DNA of 64,000 nt, from assembly GCA_026004215.1 (NCBI GenBank), contig BPIR01000001.1, positions 248,001-312,000 of the forward strand, given 5' to 3'. This DNA comes from Candidatus Binatia bacterium. GTDB taxonomy: Bacteria; Desulfobacterota; Binatia; HRBIN30. A program made the position numbers and the translations under genes. How positions within the stretch are numbered: the stretch's first letter is position 1; every line of letters starts with the position of its first letter. Below, piece after piece: positions 53,374 to 63,220 of the stretch. Below the pieces are notes generated by a model. That model was not told the DNA's origin. It did not search any database and saw only the letters and a program-made list of their open reading frames with translations.

Positions 53374-54294
53374 TCAGCGAATGCGTGGGTGCGCCAAGGT
53401 TCCAGTTACTGTCACTGGAGCGTCCGGCTTGCCTGGAGCAGGCTTTGGCAACAATGCCAGAACCGCCTTCACCGTGTCGGATGCCTGGGGGCCTGGAGCC
53501 ACGGTGAGGCGGAGATTCAGCAGGCTCTCGCCATAGGGTTCACGCAAGCTGATTTGTCCCGAGCCCTGCACGATAAGGTCGCCGCTGGTGGCGATGTCAG
53601 AAAGGTCGATCTTGCCCGGCGACACTCGAAACTTTGATTTCAGTTGTTTGACCTCGACACTCGGGATTGGCCACCCGCTCACTTTCACATTTTCCAGGCG
53701 CAGGTTGTCGACGGTCAGTTCTCCGCTCGCTTGGCCTTGCTGGAATGCAGCTCCGCGAAGTTCAAAGGCGATGTTGCCATGGACTTGGCCCAGAATTTGG
53801 CCCTCCTCCAACTGAGATTGTAAAGTTCGATATCGCCCCAGTTGTAACTTCTCCCAAGTCAATGCGCCGGTGAGTCCGGTATTGCGGAATGACAGAACGC
53901 CATACATTTGGCCTCCGTAGAGCTCAGCGCCGATATTGGCAGAGTAAAAGTTGCCTTTGATCCATTCGGACCACAGCGGCCTGCCCCAAAGGTTGGAGAC
54001 TTCGAGCAGCGGGGGCCGCCCTTCTTCGACCCCTCCGATGCGAAGCCCGACCAACTCGTATCCCTTCCATGGCGAGAGCCCTGCACTTTGAACCCGAAGA
54101 GGAAAAGGCCCCCGGTCGACATTTCGGAGTACGCGGCGAACGGCCAGGTCGTGCGGAAAGGTGAAAGCCAGGGCAACCAGAAAGGCGACGAGTGTGTAAG
54201 CAGCATAGGCCCAGAACAACCTGCTCGCCAAAAATTCCGGCAGGCTCAGTTGTGGTAGAGACAAGCCGCTAAAGCGAAGCTGTGGTACGCGCAT
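53374..54294 (-). CDS. gspN: Type II secretion system protein GspN
   Basis: A 306-aa inner-membrane protein with one N-terminal helix (about 28-48, LFWAYAAYTLVAFLVALAF) and a long beta-rich periplasmic domain with YGGQMYGVLSF and LENVKVSGWPIPSV. This matches GspN of delta-proteobacterial type II systems. It is last in the gsp operon, 11 nt after gspM, and convergent with the S8 exoprotein gene. Its exact role in secretion is not well defined. Confidence 0.85.
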   Translation of the reverse strand: MRVPQLRFSGLSLPQLSLPEFLASRLFWAYAAYTLVAFLVALAFTFPHDLAVRRVLRNVDRGPFPLRVQSAGLSPWKGYELVGLRIGGVEEGRPPLLEVSNLWGRPLWSEWIKGNFYSANIGAELYGGQMYGVLSFRNTGLTGALTWEKLQLGRYRTLQSQLEEGQILGQVHGNIAFELRGAAFQQGQASGELTVDNLRLENVKVSGWPIPSVEVKQLKSKFRVSPGKIDLSDIATSGDLIVQGSGQISLREPYGESLLNLRLTVAPGPQASDTVKAVLALLPKPAPGKPDAPVTVTGTLAHPRIR

Positions 54295-54305
54295 TTGGTC
54301 CCATC

Positions 54306-54911
54306 CTAGCTCGTGGACGAAGGGCGAGCGGCTGTTTTTTCTTGCGGTTTCTCTGCTGGTTTGAGGACAGCCACAATCGCCTGGACGTCAAAACTGTACG
54401 GGTCGTTCATGCGCTTCTTGATCGCAACGCGGGAAAAATGCAGCGGATGTTCACCTTTTTCCACGCGATGTAATAAATCCACGATCTGAGGAAGTGCCAC
54501 CTGAGTCAACTTGATTTCGACCATTTCCTCCAGAAATTCTGGAGCCTCCGGCTTCGGGCGGGTCGTGGGATTCAGCGAGACGATCTTATCGCGGCTGACA
54601 GCCGCCGTGACCACGCTCTGCAAATAACCAAGTAAATTGAAGTTGGGATCTACCTCGGAGATGTCGCCGTACGCTTCGAGTTGTCGAAGCAGGTCCAGAT
54701 AGTAATCCCGTTGTCGTTGCAGCTCGGTCAACTCTTTTTCTCTCAACGAGATCCGCCGAGCGAGCTGTTCTTTGTTGACCTGAAGGGGATCCCAAACAAA
54801 GGAGTATCCCAGAATCAACACTGTGGATACAGCGGCGACAAGAAGAAGAAGTCGCTCGCGCGGAGCTAGGCGGTCAAAATATCGGAACAACGGCGCAACG
54901 TCGAACATCAC
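54306..54911 (-). CDS. gspM: Type II secretion system protein GspM
   Basis: A 201-aa bitopic protein. A short cytoplasmic N-terminus (RLAPRERLLLLVAA) leads into one membrane helix (about 20-38), a coiled coil (EKELTELQRQRDYYLDLLRQLE) and a ferredoxin-like periplasmic domain. GspM pairs with GspL to form the inner-membrane platform. The start GTG at 54911 overlaps the gspL stop by 4 nt; ATG 54908 is an equal alternative. Confidence 0.85.
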   Translation of the reverse strand: MMFDVAPLFRYFDRLAPRERLLLLVAAVSTVLILGYSFVWDPLQVNKEQLARRISLREKELTELQRQRDYYLDLLRQLEAYGDISEVDPNFNLLGYLQSVVTAAVSRDKIVSLNPTTRPKPEAPEFLEEMVEIKLTQVALPQIVDLLHRVEKGEHPLHFSRVAIKKRMNDPYSFDVQAIVAVLKPAEKPQEKTAARPSSTS

Positions 54912-56425
54912 GTCTTTCCCAAAGCGCGAGCAGTCCCAGGACTGCCGGACTTGTTCAAGGTCAGAATGATTCGGAAATCGACCCGGCCGTCGGGAGCAGT
55001 TTTGATATCTTTTACCTGGACATCGGCGAAATACTTGCCGTTTGCGATCGCCTCACGGATGGCGTTCGGGGTATCCAGGGAATCCGTATGTGCGCGGATT
55101 TTGATTTCTTCGGTGTCCATCACGTACTCGTCCACTTCGATTTTCAAATGTTCCGGAATCGCCGCGCTGATAGCGTGGAGCGCGTCGATTGCGGTAGCGC
55201 CGCTAGGCGGGGCTACACTACCGAGGAGTTTCAGTCGTCTTTCTGCCGCCGCGATTTCCTCACGAATTTGCCGCCCCTCGTCCACGATTCGTTGCACATC
55301 CGGCAGTGTCTGCCGGAACACGTAACGAATCTGAGCATTGACCGCTGCCAGTTGAGCCTGGAGAAACCGGTAATCCAGATATGCTTGGAGGAGGAACAGC
55401 AACAACGCCAAAGCCGCCAGGACACCCGACCCGAGCAAAGCCTGCCGCAACTCCTGCTGACCACGATGATACGCAAACTCACCTTGGCGGAAATTGAGGC
55501 CACCGCAGCGGTCTGGCTGAATTTCTCGAAGTGCGAGCCCAATCGGCACCGCGAAAGGTGCTAATTGCTCTCGGATGGCTGCGGGGATGCCCTTCAAAGG
55601 GGATTCCTGAATTCTCGTCACGCTGAACCCGAGCTCATCCCGAAGCCGCTGCGCAATGTGGTCGAAATACACCCCTTCTCCAACGAGCACGCATGGAGTG
55701 CCCTCGACCAACGGCTCGCCTTTCAGAGCGAGCAGGGTCCAACGCAACTCCCCAACGATCTCGCTGGTCACGGTCTCGAAATGCTCGGCACGACCATTGC
55801 CGTCAGCGATGGTTCGCAGCTCTGTGGCGTCTGGGAGCGTGATTGTCCGGAGGCCGATTAGATGCCTGTTCTGGTAGAGACCCACGGTGAGTCGGTCGAT
55901 CTCCCCGCCGACGAACACCGTGGACTCCGGCAAGTCGAGATCGACGAGCGACAGTACGTTCAGGCTCGCTCGCGGGGCAAAGTCCACAATCTTCGGATCT
56001 AGCCCTGCGGCCTGCAAAGCATTCAAGTGCTGCTCGAGCTGGGCTCGTGGGACGAGGGCTGCAAGAATTTGACTGCCGCTCTTGTCTCGGGAAAGGACCT
56101 CATAGGAAATGACTACTTCATCCAGGTCAAAGGGGACTTGGGTCTCTAACTCGTAGGGAACTGTCTGGTCCAGCCGTTTACGGTCCTTAAAGGGCAGGAA
56201 GAACGTTCTGAGAGTAATGACATCGGCCGGCAGCGAAGAGATCACCGTATGCGGCTGAAAGTTCATTTCTTGGAGAAAGCTCCGAAGAGTGTCCCCCAGT
56301 GCACCGGATTCCGCGAGAGGCAAGCGGTGCAAGCCGAGGATCTTGAAGTCCCGAAAAGAAGCTTCCACCAGGGCCACACGGGCTTCGTGGGGTTCCAATT
56401 CGAGGGCTAGTACTCGTTGAGGCAT
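54908..56425 (-). CDS. gspL: Type II secretion system protein GspL (PilM-PilN-like fusion)
   Basis: A 505-aa protein. The cytoplasmic actin-like PilM/GspL domain covers about 1-340 (RVLALELEPHEARVALVEA, LPFKDRKRLDQTVPYELE). A membrane helix is at about 350-370 (LLGSGVLAALALLLFLLQA), followed by a coiled coil and a PilN-like periplasmic domain. It links the GspE ATPase to the platform. Its start lies just after gspK, with a 23-nt gap. Confidence 0.88.
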   Translation of the reverse strand: MPQRVLALELEPHEARVALVEASFRDFKILGLHRLPLAESGALGDTLRSFLQEMNFQPHTVISSLPADVITLRTFFLPFKDRKRLDQTVPYELETQVPFDLDEVVISYEVLSRDKSGSQILAALVPRAQLEQHLNALQAAGLDPKIVDFAPRASLNVLSLVDLDLPESTVFVGGEIDRLTVGLYQNRHLIGLRTITLPDATELRTIADGNGRAEHFETVTSEIVGELRWTLLALKGEPLVEGTPCVLVGEGVYFDHIAQRLRDELGFSVTRIQESPLKGIPAAIREQLAPFAVPIGLALREIQPDRCGGLNFRQGEFAYHRGQQELRQALLGSGVLAALALLLFLLQAYLDYRFLQAQLAAVNAQIRYVFRQTLPDVQRIVDEGRQIREEIAAAERRLKLLGSVAPPSGATAIDALHAISAAIPEHLKIEVDEYVMDTEEIKIRAHTDSLDTPNAIREAIANGKYFADVQVKDIKTAPDGRVDFRIILTLNKSGSPGTARALGKT

Positions 56426-56448
56426 CAGCGTTTCGTGTCTTTATTCGC

Positions 56449-57633
56449 TTAAAACTCAATTTGCTCGCTACTCTCGGCTTCTGGACGAAAGAGGACCGCA
56501 CCGCCCTGCCGCTGCCAGTAAATCCTTGTGAGCTTCCATTTAGTCACTGTACCACCCGCAGCCCCTGGCTGCACCTGTTTGGGATCGCGGCGCACAAGCA
56601 TTTCTGCAGATCGACTGATTCCTCCGACGCCCGTCAAGGGATTCACATTGACGAGGGCCGTTGCCCGAACCAAGTATACATTACTTCTGGCCCCGAGCAT
56701 CATACGGGCATTGCGGTATTGGGGGTCTTGATTGGTCGAAGCGGTACTCACGAGGGTAAGTACGTTGCTTGCTTGAAGCACTTGAGTTTGCCTTTGTTGC
56801 ACGATTTCGTCGACCACCCCCGTGTCGCCAATGATGGCGGTTAACACCTCGCGAGGCGCCGTGTTAGCGTTCACCTGGCTCGGAAATGGCCAACCAAATG
56901 CCGTAACGAGGCGGCGCAAGCCGCGTAGCTCCGTTGGAGTGAGGAACCCGGGCACAGCAGTCACTTCATCGAGGGAACCAAAGTACAGGGTGCTTAACGG
57001 CGGCGGTGTCACTGCCGCTCCGGGTGTCTGGCCTGCGACGTAGCCCGGAGTGGGAGTGCCCCCGGGAGCTCCGGGGTTAGTCACGGGACCAAAGTATAAC
57101 TCGAACAACTGGTTCCAGTAATCGTCCAGCGCCGCCACCGATTCGGCACGCCCGCCAAGCAATCTCCCGAGGGCGAAAAGCCACGACTGGTATCGCTGAG
57201 GGGCTTGCTCCGGATTGGGGTTCGAACGACCGGCCCGCCATTCAGCCTGCGTTTGCGGGCGCGTGAGGTTGATGTTGAGCTTGCCGCTTTCGTCCCAGAT
57301 TTCTACCCGCAGCCGCGTGTTTGGCGGCAAAGCCAAGAATCCACCGCCATCGTCGATTTGACACGCCCGCCCCTCCCTTGCCTGCAGTGGGCACCATTCT
57401 TCGAGGAACGAGTCGGTCAAGGGATCTTGGTCCTGAACCAACAGTGCCTCGCCCAAAGAAATTCCCGAGCGTGCCAGCAAAGCCGCTTGTAAAGTATGCA
57501 CGGAATTGCGGGCCATGCGGGCGTCGATTTCCGCGGAGAAGAAGAACTCCGTAACGGTGATGGTCAGCAGGGCCACCACCATTAGAGCCAACACGAGAGC
57601 CACGCCTCGTTGGTTGCGACGGACACTAGCCAA
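56449..57633 (-). CDS. gspK: Type II secretion minor pseudopilin GspK
   Basis: About 394 aa. The prepilin-like N-terminus RGVALVLALMVVALLTITV is followed by a large globular domain with the GspK features DESGKLNINL and NANTAPREVL. A long Gly/Pro/Thr loop (about 195-225) interrupts it. The start is placed at TTG 57633: GGAGGA is 7 nt upstream and the start overlaps the gspJ stop by 8 nt, whereas the longer frame to 57690 has no support. GspK caps the pseudopilus tip with GspI and GspJ. Confidence 0.88.
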   Translation of the reverse strand: MASVRRNQRGVALVLALMVVALLTITVTEFFFSAEIDARMARNSVHTLQAALLARSGISLGEALLVQDQDPLTDSFLEEWCPLQAREGRACQIDDGGGFLALPPNTRLRVEIWDESGKLNINLTRPQTQAEWRAGRSNPNPEQAPQRYQSWLFALGRLLGGRAESVAALDDYWNQLFELYFGPVTNPGAPGGTPTPGYVAGQTPGAAVTPPPLSTLYFGSLDEVTAVPGFLTPTELRGLRRLVTAFGWPFPSQVNANTAPREVLTAIIGDTGVVDEIVQQRQTQVLQASNVLTLVSTASTNQDPQYRNARMMLGARSNVYLVRATALVNVNPLTGVGGISRSAEMLVRRDPKQVQPGAAGGTVTKWKLTRIYWQRQGGAVLFRPEAESSEQIEF

Positions 57634-58372
57634 GAGGATTTCCTCCAGGCCCTGGGGTTGGCGGGGGGACGTAGAGGGGCAAGTCCACACGCGTACTGAA
57701 GTCTACGTACCCCCCGCTGTTGTCGAAAAGAAATAATTGGATTTCCACGATTGGGGGGAGACCGACGGGCGGTTGTCCTGGTTCAACCGGTGCTGTCGTG
57801 TCCCAGCTATGCACCCACCCTCCGGTTATGGGATCCCAGTAGCGGAGTCGGAGGCCCGCAACTCGATCTACGAGGTAAACATCGTTCACCAGGGGACTGT
57901 TCGTCGGGTCTTCGCTCGATTGGCCCTCTGAAGTTGCTTGGTTCAAAGGATCGAGCAATACCTCCTCGTGTCGCAGAAGTGCGTAAGCTCGTGGGAGGTC
58001 CGGCATGGGCTCGAGCAGATACGAAACGAAGGTTCTTCCGCCTCGCCTTCTTCCCACACTCCCGTCGCGCCGCATGTCGATAACGAACCCGACTTGATCC
58101 GTGGGAACCGCCTCGTTTCCCGGTACGCCGATAAACCACACCGCTCCTCGATTGATCCCCCCCGGCGCCAATGCCCGTTCGAGGTCATCGGCCATGCGCA
58201 TTACAGCGTCGCGACCCGCTGCGAAAAGCTCGGCCCGTTCCTCCGCCCGGTTTTTGCCGTCGAGTGTTCGCCACAGGACCCCGTAAACTGTTGTCGCCAT
58301 GATCGCGAAGATCGTCACAGCCAACAGAAGCTCCAACAAAGTGAACCCACCGGGCTGCTTACGGTGCGGCAT
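57626..58372 (-). CDS. gspJ: Type II secretion minor pseudopilin GspJ
   Basis: A 248-aa pseudopilin with the cleavage site G^FTLLELLLAV near residue 10 and a GspJ-type globular domain (VAGLRLRYWDPITGGWV). ATG 58372 overlaps the gspI stop by 14 nt; ATG 58408 would add 12 residues. A Pro/Gly tail ends the protein. Confidence 0.85.
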   Translation of the reverse strand: MPHRKQPGGFTLLELLLAVTIFAIMATTVYGVLWRTLDGKNRAEERAELFAAGRDAVMRMADDLERALAPGGINRGAVWFIGVPGNEAVPTDQVGFVIDMRRDGSVGRRRGGRTFVSYLLEPMPDLPRAYALLRHEEVLLDPLNQATSEGQSSEDPTNSPLVNDVYLVDRVAGLRLRYWDPITGGWVHSWDTTAPVEPGQPPVGLPPIVEIQLFLFDNSGGYVDFSTRVDLPLYVPPPTPGPGGNPLG

Positions 58373-58754
58373 CGCGAACGAAAAAAGTGACTTCACAGGC
58401 GTTAACATTGCGTGGATCCCAGAAGACCCTCAGAACCACCTGGCGCATGCCGTCCAAGCCGGTTGGAAATGTTTCTTGGTCGTAAAAAAAGCCTGGATAC
58501 CCGTCGATCGGTCCCGACTCGTTACGAACACTGTCCAGTCCCTGCTGCAGCGCCTGGTAATGGACCAAACTGGCTCGCTCGCGTGCAAGCAATACCGCAC
58601 GCGAGAGATTTTGGTCGTAAATGATGGTGGAAATGTTGCGTGCGTGCCAGCCAAGCAGGGTAACAAAGGCAATCGCAATCACCGCTAAGGCGATCAGCAC
58701 TTCGAGCAGAGTAAATCCTGACGCCGAACTCGTACGGCATGGATCATTTGCCAT
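58359..58754 (-). CDS. gspI: Type II secretion minor pseudopilin GspI
   Basis: A 131-aa pseudopilin: MANDPCRTSSASG^FTLLEVLIALAVIAIAF. The start ATG at 58754 has GGGAG upstream and overlaps the gspH stop by 11 nt; the longer open frame is not used. The C-terminal ACEVTFFVRDAA is typical of GspI. Confidence 0.87.
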   Translation of the reverse strand: MANDPCRTSSASGFTLLEVLIALAVIAIAFVTLLGWHARNISTIIYDQNLSRAVLLARERASLVHYQALQQGLDSVRNESGPIDGYPGFFYDQETFPTGLDGMRQVVLRVFWDPRNVNACEVTFFVRDAAP

Positions 58755-59343
58755 AGGTAGGCTCCCAGTAGCCGCTGCGTCCCTGCAGCCGTTGTCCGCG
58801 AGGATCGAACCACAATGTATAGGCTTCGCGCGCTGTGGCCAAGTGAATGACGGTGGGTTCCACGGAACCATCGGGGTAAAAGAGGGTGTATAGTCCACCC
58901 TGTGCGATCTTGACTCCTTCGAGAGGAAGCGAAACGTCCGCGATCGCGACTGCCTCGGCAAGTGTAACTCCCCGTGCGAGCGAGCCCACTTCTGAGACAA
59001 ACTGGTTCAAGTCCATAGCGCCGGCTTCGTCGAGGGCAGCCCAGTAACGTTGCTGGTCGAGATCGAAATGTAAACGGTAGGTGACGCCGCTAAACACTGC
59101 TTGATTCCGCAAGAACCGAAAGACCAGTTGCAGCCGCTGAGCGTGTGCCAAGAGTTCGGCACGGTCGCGGTCGCGAAATCGCGGAACGACCACAACTAAC
59201 AGAACAGATAACAACAGCAGGACGAGAGATAGCTCCAACAGCGTAAAACCCGCGCTACTGCGGACCCCAGTGCGGGGCGACTCAGCACGGGAAACGAATT
59301 CGCTAGGAAAGGACTTGCCCGCTAAGTAAACGCGGCGTCTCAT
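58744..59343 (-). CDS. gspH: Type II secretion minor pseudopilin GspH
   Basis: A 199-aa pseudopilin with an unusually long leader of about 31 residues before G^FTLLELSLVLLLLSV. The C-terminal domain has LYTLFYPDGSVEPTVIHL and LWFDPRGQRLQGRSG, as in GspH. It follows a 356-nt gap after gspG, which breaks the otherwise tight packing of the operon. Confidence 0.85.
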   Translation of the reverse strand: MRRRVYLAGKSFPSEFVSRAESPRTGVRSSAGFTLLELSLVLLLLSVLLVVVVPRFRDRDRAELLAHAQRLQLVFRFLRNQAVFSGVTYRLHFDLDQQRYWAALDEAGAMDLNQFVSEVGSLARGVTLAEAVAIADVSLPLEGVKIAQGGLYTLFYPDGSVEPTVIHLATAREAYTLWFDPRGQRLQGRSGYWEPTYGK

Positions 59344-59699
59344 CTCGCACGCTGCTCTTTGTTGTGAAATTCACCTGCGGGCCGAAGTGGGTGTTGTGGC
59401 GTGCACAAACGACACTGGCCTGCGGTCGCAGGGCCTGAAGGGTGGTATCTCCACTGCGGGCCGGAACCAGGATTGACGCAACGTGTGGCGCTCCCACGGT
59501 GGCCCGCTCAGAGTTCAAAGCCTTGGTGGCCGGGGGGCTTAGTGGCTGACAGTTGATTCCGGAACCACTCGCCGCTTTCTGCGCCGGTTCGTTGTCTTCG
59601 TTCCACCTCCGCGCAATTGTCTCCCGAGGGCCAGGCGTTGCTCGCCAGTCACGGGAGAGAACATTCGGAGCCAGCGACCATCTGCGAGGTGGATGTACC
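59344..59699 (-). other. Gap between gspG and gspH, no gene seen
   Basis: This is the only long spacer inside the gsp operon. An open frame on the minus strand (59303-59752) spans it, but its translation is low in typical protein features and matches no family that I recognise. It might hold an internal promoter, a small RNA or a decayed gene; no clear signal was found. Confidence 0.5.
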
Positions 59700-60113
59700 T
59701 CAGCCACGATTGTCAATGTCAGCGTTCCTGCCCTCGCCTCCCTCTTGCCCATCCGCCCCGTAGGATTTGATGATCACCGTCGTTCCGTCGGAGAAGTACA
59801 CATAAGGGTTGCCCCACGGATCCACGGGCACCTGCGAGAGGTATCCATCCGGGTTCCAGTTTTTCGCGTTGGCCGGCCTTTGGACAAGCGCTTGCAGTCC
59901 ATCTTGGGTGCTCGGGTAAAAACCGTTGTCGAGCTTAAACAGGTTCAGTGCTTGCTCAATCGCTTTGATGTCAGCCGCAGCTTTTGTGCGTCGCGCTTCG
60001 TCTGTTCTGCCAATAATTTTTGGGGCCACTAGGGTGACCAGGAGGCCGAGAATAAACACCACGACCATGATCTCGATCAACGTAAACCCTGCCGAACTTC
60101 TCAACGATCGCAT
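59700..60113 (-). CDS. gspG: Type II secretion major pseudopilin GspG
   Basis: A 137-aa major pseudopilin: MRSLRSSAG^[16 protein letters not shown], then [39 protein letters not shown] and the calcium-loop end [20 protein letters not shown] lies 8 nt before the ATG at 60113, so this start is chosen over ATG 60119 and 60164. It forms the shaft of the pseudopilus. Confidence 0.93.
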   Translation of the reverse strand: MRSLRSSAGFTLIEIMVVVFILGLLVTLVAPKIIGRTDEARRTKAAADIKAIEQALNLFKLDNGFYPSTQDGLQALVQRPANAKNWNPDGYLSQVPVDPWGNPYVYFSDGTTVIIKSYGADGQEGGEGRNADIDNRG

Positions 60114-60209
60114 GGTCATTACCTCCGTGAACTTCGACGTGGGTGTGGAAACATTCTGCGTCATATGGAATGCAAGGGTAACATCCCTCAGAGCGGGCTC
60201 AACGGACGA

Positions 60210-61442
60210 TCAACGCACTAACTGATTCATCTCGAAGATCGGCAGCAAGATTGCCAAGACAATAAAAAGCACAACCGCTCCTCCGAACAGGATCATCACG
60301 GGCTCTAAGATACTCGTGATCGCGGCTACTGCGGTGGATACCTCGTTGTCGTAGGCGTCCGCCGCCTTCGCTAACATAGTGTCCACTTGGCCGCTTTTCT
60401 CGCCCACCGCGATCATGTGGACCAACATCGGAGGAAATAGGCCGCTTTTTTTGAGGGGAGGGGCAATGCTGTGTCCTTCTCGAATGCTGTTGCGTGCCTC
60501 TTCGATGGCCGCGCTGAGCACGGTGTTGTTCACCACGTGCTTGACGATGTCGAGCGCGACGAGCAAATCGATGCCGCTCTCGAGCAAGGTGGCCAACGTG
60601 CGGGCAAAGCGGGCCAAAGCAACTTTGCGAATGAGGTTGCCAAAGTACGGCAGATTCAGCACCCAGCGATCGAAGCGCTGCCGGCCTGCTGGTGTGCGGC
60701 GACTCATCTGCACGGATACGGCCGCGGCAGCCAACGCCCCAACCACAAGCCACCAATAGTCTTGCGCGAAGCCGCTGACGGCGAGCAAGACGCGCGTCAT
60801 GAGCGGAAGCGTGGCTTGGTTTTCCGCGAAAATCTTGGTGATTTTCGGAACTACGTAAGCCAGCAGGAACAGTAAAATCGCCGTGCCCGTGACTGCCATC
60901 AGGGTGGGGTACGTGAGCGCCGAGCGCACCTTGTTACGCAGTTGGGCGTAATTCTCCGTGTAGTCCGCCAGCCGTAACAGCACGACGTCCAGGGCGCCGC
61001 TCGCTTCGCCGGCGCGGACCATGTTCACGTAAAGCTCACTGAAAACCCGCGGATGTGCCTTCATGGCGTCAGCCAACGAGGAACCTTCCGTGACGAGCTC
61101 CCTGACCTGTGACAAAACCCGCTTCGTTCGTGCACTCTCGGTTTGCTCGATCAAAGCCGAGAGCGCTTCGACAAGGGGAATTCTGGCACCCACGAGGGTG
61201 GCGAGCTGGCGCGTGAGCAGTGCCAATTCTTCAGGGGAAACTCGTTCGAAGTAACGTGAAAATTGCCATCCTGTTGCGGCCTTCTCGGTGCGAATGGGCC
61301 GGCGTTCTTGCTCCACAAGTTCGGTGGGAAACACCCCTTCGCGGCGGAGTTTTTGGCGGGCACCCTTGGGATTTTCTGCGTCAATGATGCCGCTGATAGT
61401 TTTACCGGCGGCGTTGAATCCCCTGTAGGCGTAGACGGGCAT
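60210..61442 (-). CDS. gspF: Type II secretion inner-membrane platform protein GspF
   Basis: A 410-aa protein with the N-terminus MPVYAYRGFNAAGKTISG, two GspF domains (about 70-190 and 270-395) and three membrane helices. LLTRQLATLVGARIPLVEAL and FARTLATLLESGIDLLVAL are the paired domain starts. GspF connects GspE to pseudopilin assembly. Confidence 0.95.
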   Translation of the reverse strand: MPVYAYRGFNAAGKTISGIIDAENPKGARQKLRREGVFPTELVEQERRPIRTEKAATGWQFSRYFERVSPEELALLTRQLATLVGARIPLVEALSALIEQTESARTKRVLSQVRELVTEGSSLADAMKAHPRVFSELYVNMVRAGEASGALDVVLLRLADYTENYAQLRNKVRSALTYPTLMAVTGTAILLFLLAYVVPKITKIFAENQATLPLMTRVLLAVSGFAQDYWWLVVGALAAAAVSVQMSRRTPAGRQRFDRWVLNLPYFGNLIRKVALARFARTLATLLESGIDLLVALDIVKHVVNNTVLSAAIEEARNSIREGHSIAPPLKKSGLFPPMLVHMIAVGEKSGQVDTMLAKAADAYDNEVSTAVAAITSILEPVMILFGGAVVLFIVLAILLPIFEMNQLVR

Positions 61443-61503
61443 GGTGACGTTGGTTCTTTGGTCCTAGAGCGAAGCTAGCGACCTCATCGGCAGCGGCAGC
61501 ATG

Positions 61504-63213
61504 CTACACAATCTCGTCTTGCGTCACGCGCAACACTTCTTCGATTGTGGTGATTCCAGCCAGGATCTTCTCCGCTCCGTCTTGTCGCAGGGTGCTCATT
61601 CCGTGTGCGGTGGCGGCGCGACGGATCGAGGCGGCATCGGCGCTCTTCATGACAAGCCCACGGATCTCATCGTCCACGACCAAGAGCTCGTGAATTCCCG
61701 TCCGCCCGCGATAGCCCTTCCCTTTACAGTTTGCGCATCCGGGGCCTTGCTTATAAATCTCCCGGCCACCGAGCTGCTGGGGAGTAATGCCGACCTCTTC
61801 AATCTCCTCGCGGGTCGGCCGATACGCGACGCGGCACTCCGGGCAGACTCGACGAACTAAGCGCTGCGCCATCACCGCGATAACAGAGCTAGACACCAAG
61901 AACGGCTCGATGCCCATGTCGAGCAAACGCGTCATGGCTCCAAAAGAATCGTTCGTATGCAACGTGGAGAACACCAAGTGACCTGTCAGCGCGGCTTGAA
62001 TGGCGATCTCTGCCGTTTCCGTGTCGCGAATCTCGCCGACCATGATTACATCCGGGTCTTGCCGCAGGATCGATCGAAGGCCGTTGGCGAAAGTCAGATC
62101 GATCTTGGGATTCACCTGGATTTGCCCGACACCATGGAGCTGGTACTCGATGGGGTCCTCAATCGTGATGATGTTCTTGTCCGTGGTGTTGATTTTCGAA
62201 AGGCAAGCGTAAAGCGTCGTTGTTTTTCCACTGCCAGTGGGGCCCGTAACCAGGATGATTCCGTGGCTTTGCCGGATTAGGCGATTTACGGTTTCCAACT
62301 TGTTGCCTGTAAGCCCAAGCTCCTCGAGTTGCAGCAACGTGCTCGCCCGATCCAGCAAACGCATCACCACGCGTTCCCCGTGTGCCGTCGGCACCACCGA
62401 CACCCGGATGTCAATGTCCTTGCCGGCAAGTCGGATCCGAATTCGACCATCCTGAGGAAGTCGCTTCTCCGCGATATTGAGGCCGGCCATGACCTTGACT
62501 CTGGAGATGATGATCGGTTGGAACCGCTTTGGTGGGGACAAAATATCGTAGAGCACGCCATCGATCCGAAATCTCACCAAAAGATCGCGTTCGTACGGCT
62601 CGATATGGATGTCGCTCGCTCGGTCCTTGGCGGCCTGGAAGATCAACTGGTTCACGAGCCGGATGATGGGCGCCTCTTCGTCCGCATCGAGGAGATCTCG
62701 GGGTTCCTCGAGGTCGGCCAGTTCCAGATCCAGACGTTCCGTGTCCAAGTCGTCAATTAAGTCCGACGCCGAATCCGCGGTAATCTGGTCGTAAGCACGG
62801 TTGATGGCATCGAGGACCACCGGTGCCGGAGCCACAAAGGCCCTTACGGGGTGCCGAAGTAGGACCCGTAAGTCGTCCAATGCCGAAATTTGGCTGGGGT
62901 CGGCCATTGCCACGAGTACGGCCTTGCCCTCGCGCGCTACAGGGAGAAGCATGTAGCGTTTCGCGAAGTTGATGGGCACTTGCTGGATCAGGTCCAGAAC
63001 ATCTCCCTCCGGCAGTCGCTCGCGGAACGGCAACCCATAGTGGTGAGCCACGGCCCGAGCCCAAGTCACACTGTCAATGGCCCCCATTTCTTGAAGAACG
63101 TCGCCGAGGCCTTTGCCGTCTCTCTGCCGTTCTCGGGCCTTTTCGAGGACCTCTTCCGAGAGGTTCCCGAACTGTAAGAGCAGGGCTTCGAGTGAGCGTG
63201 CGGCGACTGCCAT
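61504..63213 (-). CDS. gspE: Type II secretion ATPase GspE
   Basis: A 569-aa secretion ATPase. The N-terminal MshEN-type domain is followed by Walker A GPTGSGKTTT, the Asp box TIEDPIEY, Walker B with VGEIRDTETAE and a tetracysteine zinc motif (CPEC ... CANC at about residues 450-500). It powers pseudopilus assembly. Its start is 7 nt after the gspD stop. Confidence 0.95.
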   Translation of the reverse strand: MAVAARSLEALLLQFGNLSEEVLEKARERQRDGKGLGDVLQEMGAIDSVTWARAVAHHYGLPFRERLPEGDVLDLIQQVPINFAKRYMLLPVAREGKAVLVAMADPSQISALDDLRVLLRHPVRAFVAPAPVVLDAINRAYDQITADSASDLIDDLDTERLDLELADLEEPRDLLDADEEAPIIRLVNQLIFQAAKDRASDIHIEPYERDLLVRFRIDGVLYDILSPPKRFQPIIISRVKVMAGLNIAEKRLPQDGRIRIRLAGKDIDIRVSVVPTAHGERVVMRLLDRASTLLQLEELGLTGNKLETVNRLIRQSHGIILVTGPTGSGKTTTLYACLSKINTTDKNIITIEDPIEYQLHGVGQIQVNPKIDLTFANGLRSILRQDPDVIMVGEIRDTETAEIAIQAALTGHLVFSTLHTNDSFGAMTRLLDMGIEPFLVSSSVIAVMAQRLVRRVCPECRVAYRPTREEIEEVGITPQQLGGREIYKQGPGCANCKGKGYRGRTGIHELLVVDDEIRGLVMKSADAASIRRAATAHGMSTLRQDGAEKILAGITTIEEVLRVTQDEIV

Positions 63214-63220
63214 GGACTAC

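Noticed and set aside
59303..59752. A 149-codon minus-strand open frame bridging gspG and gspH.
   Set aside because: It overlaps both neighbours out of frame, has no ribosome site and no family resemblance; treated as a gap.
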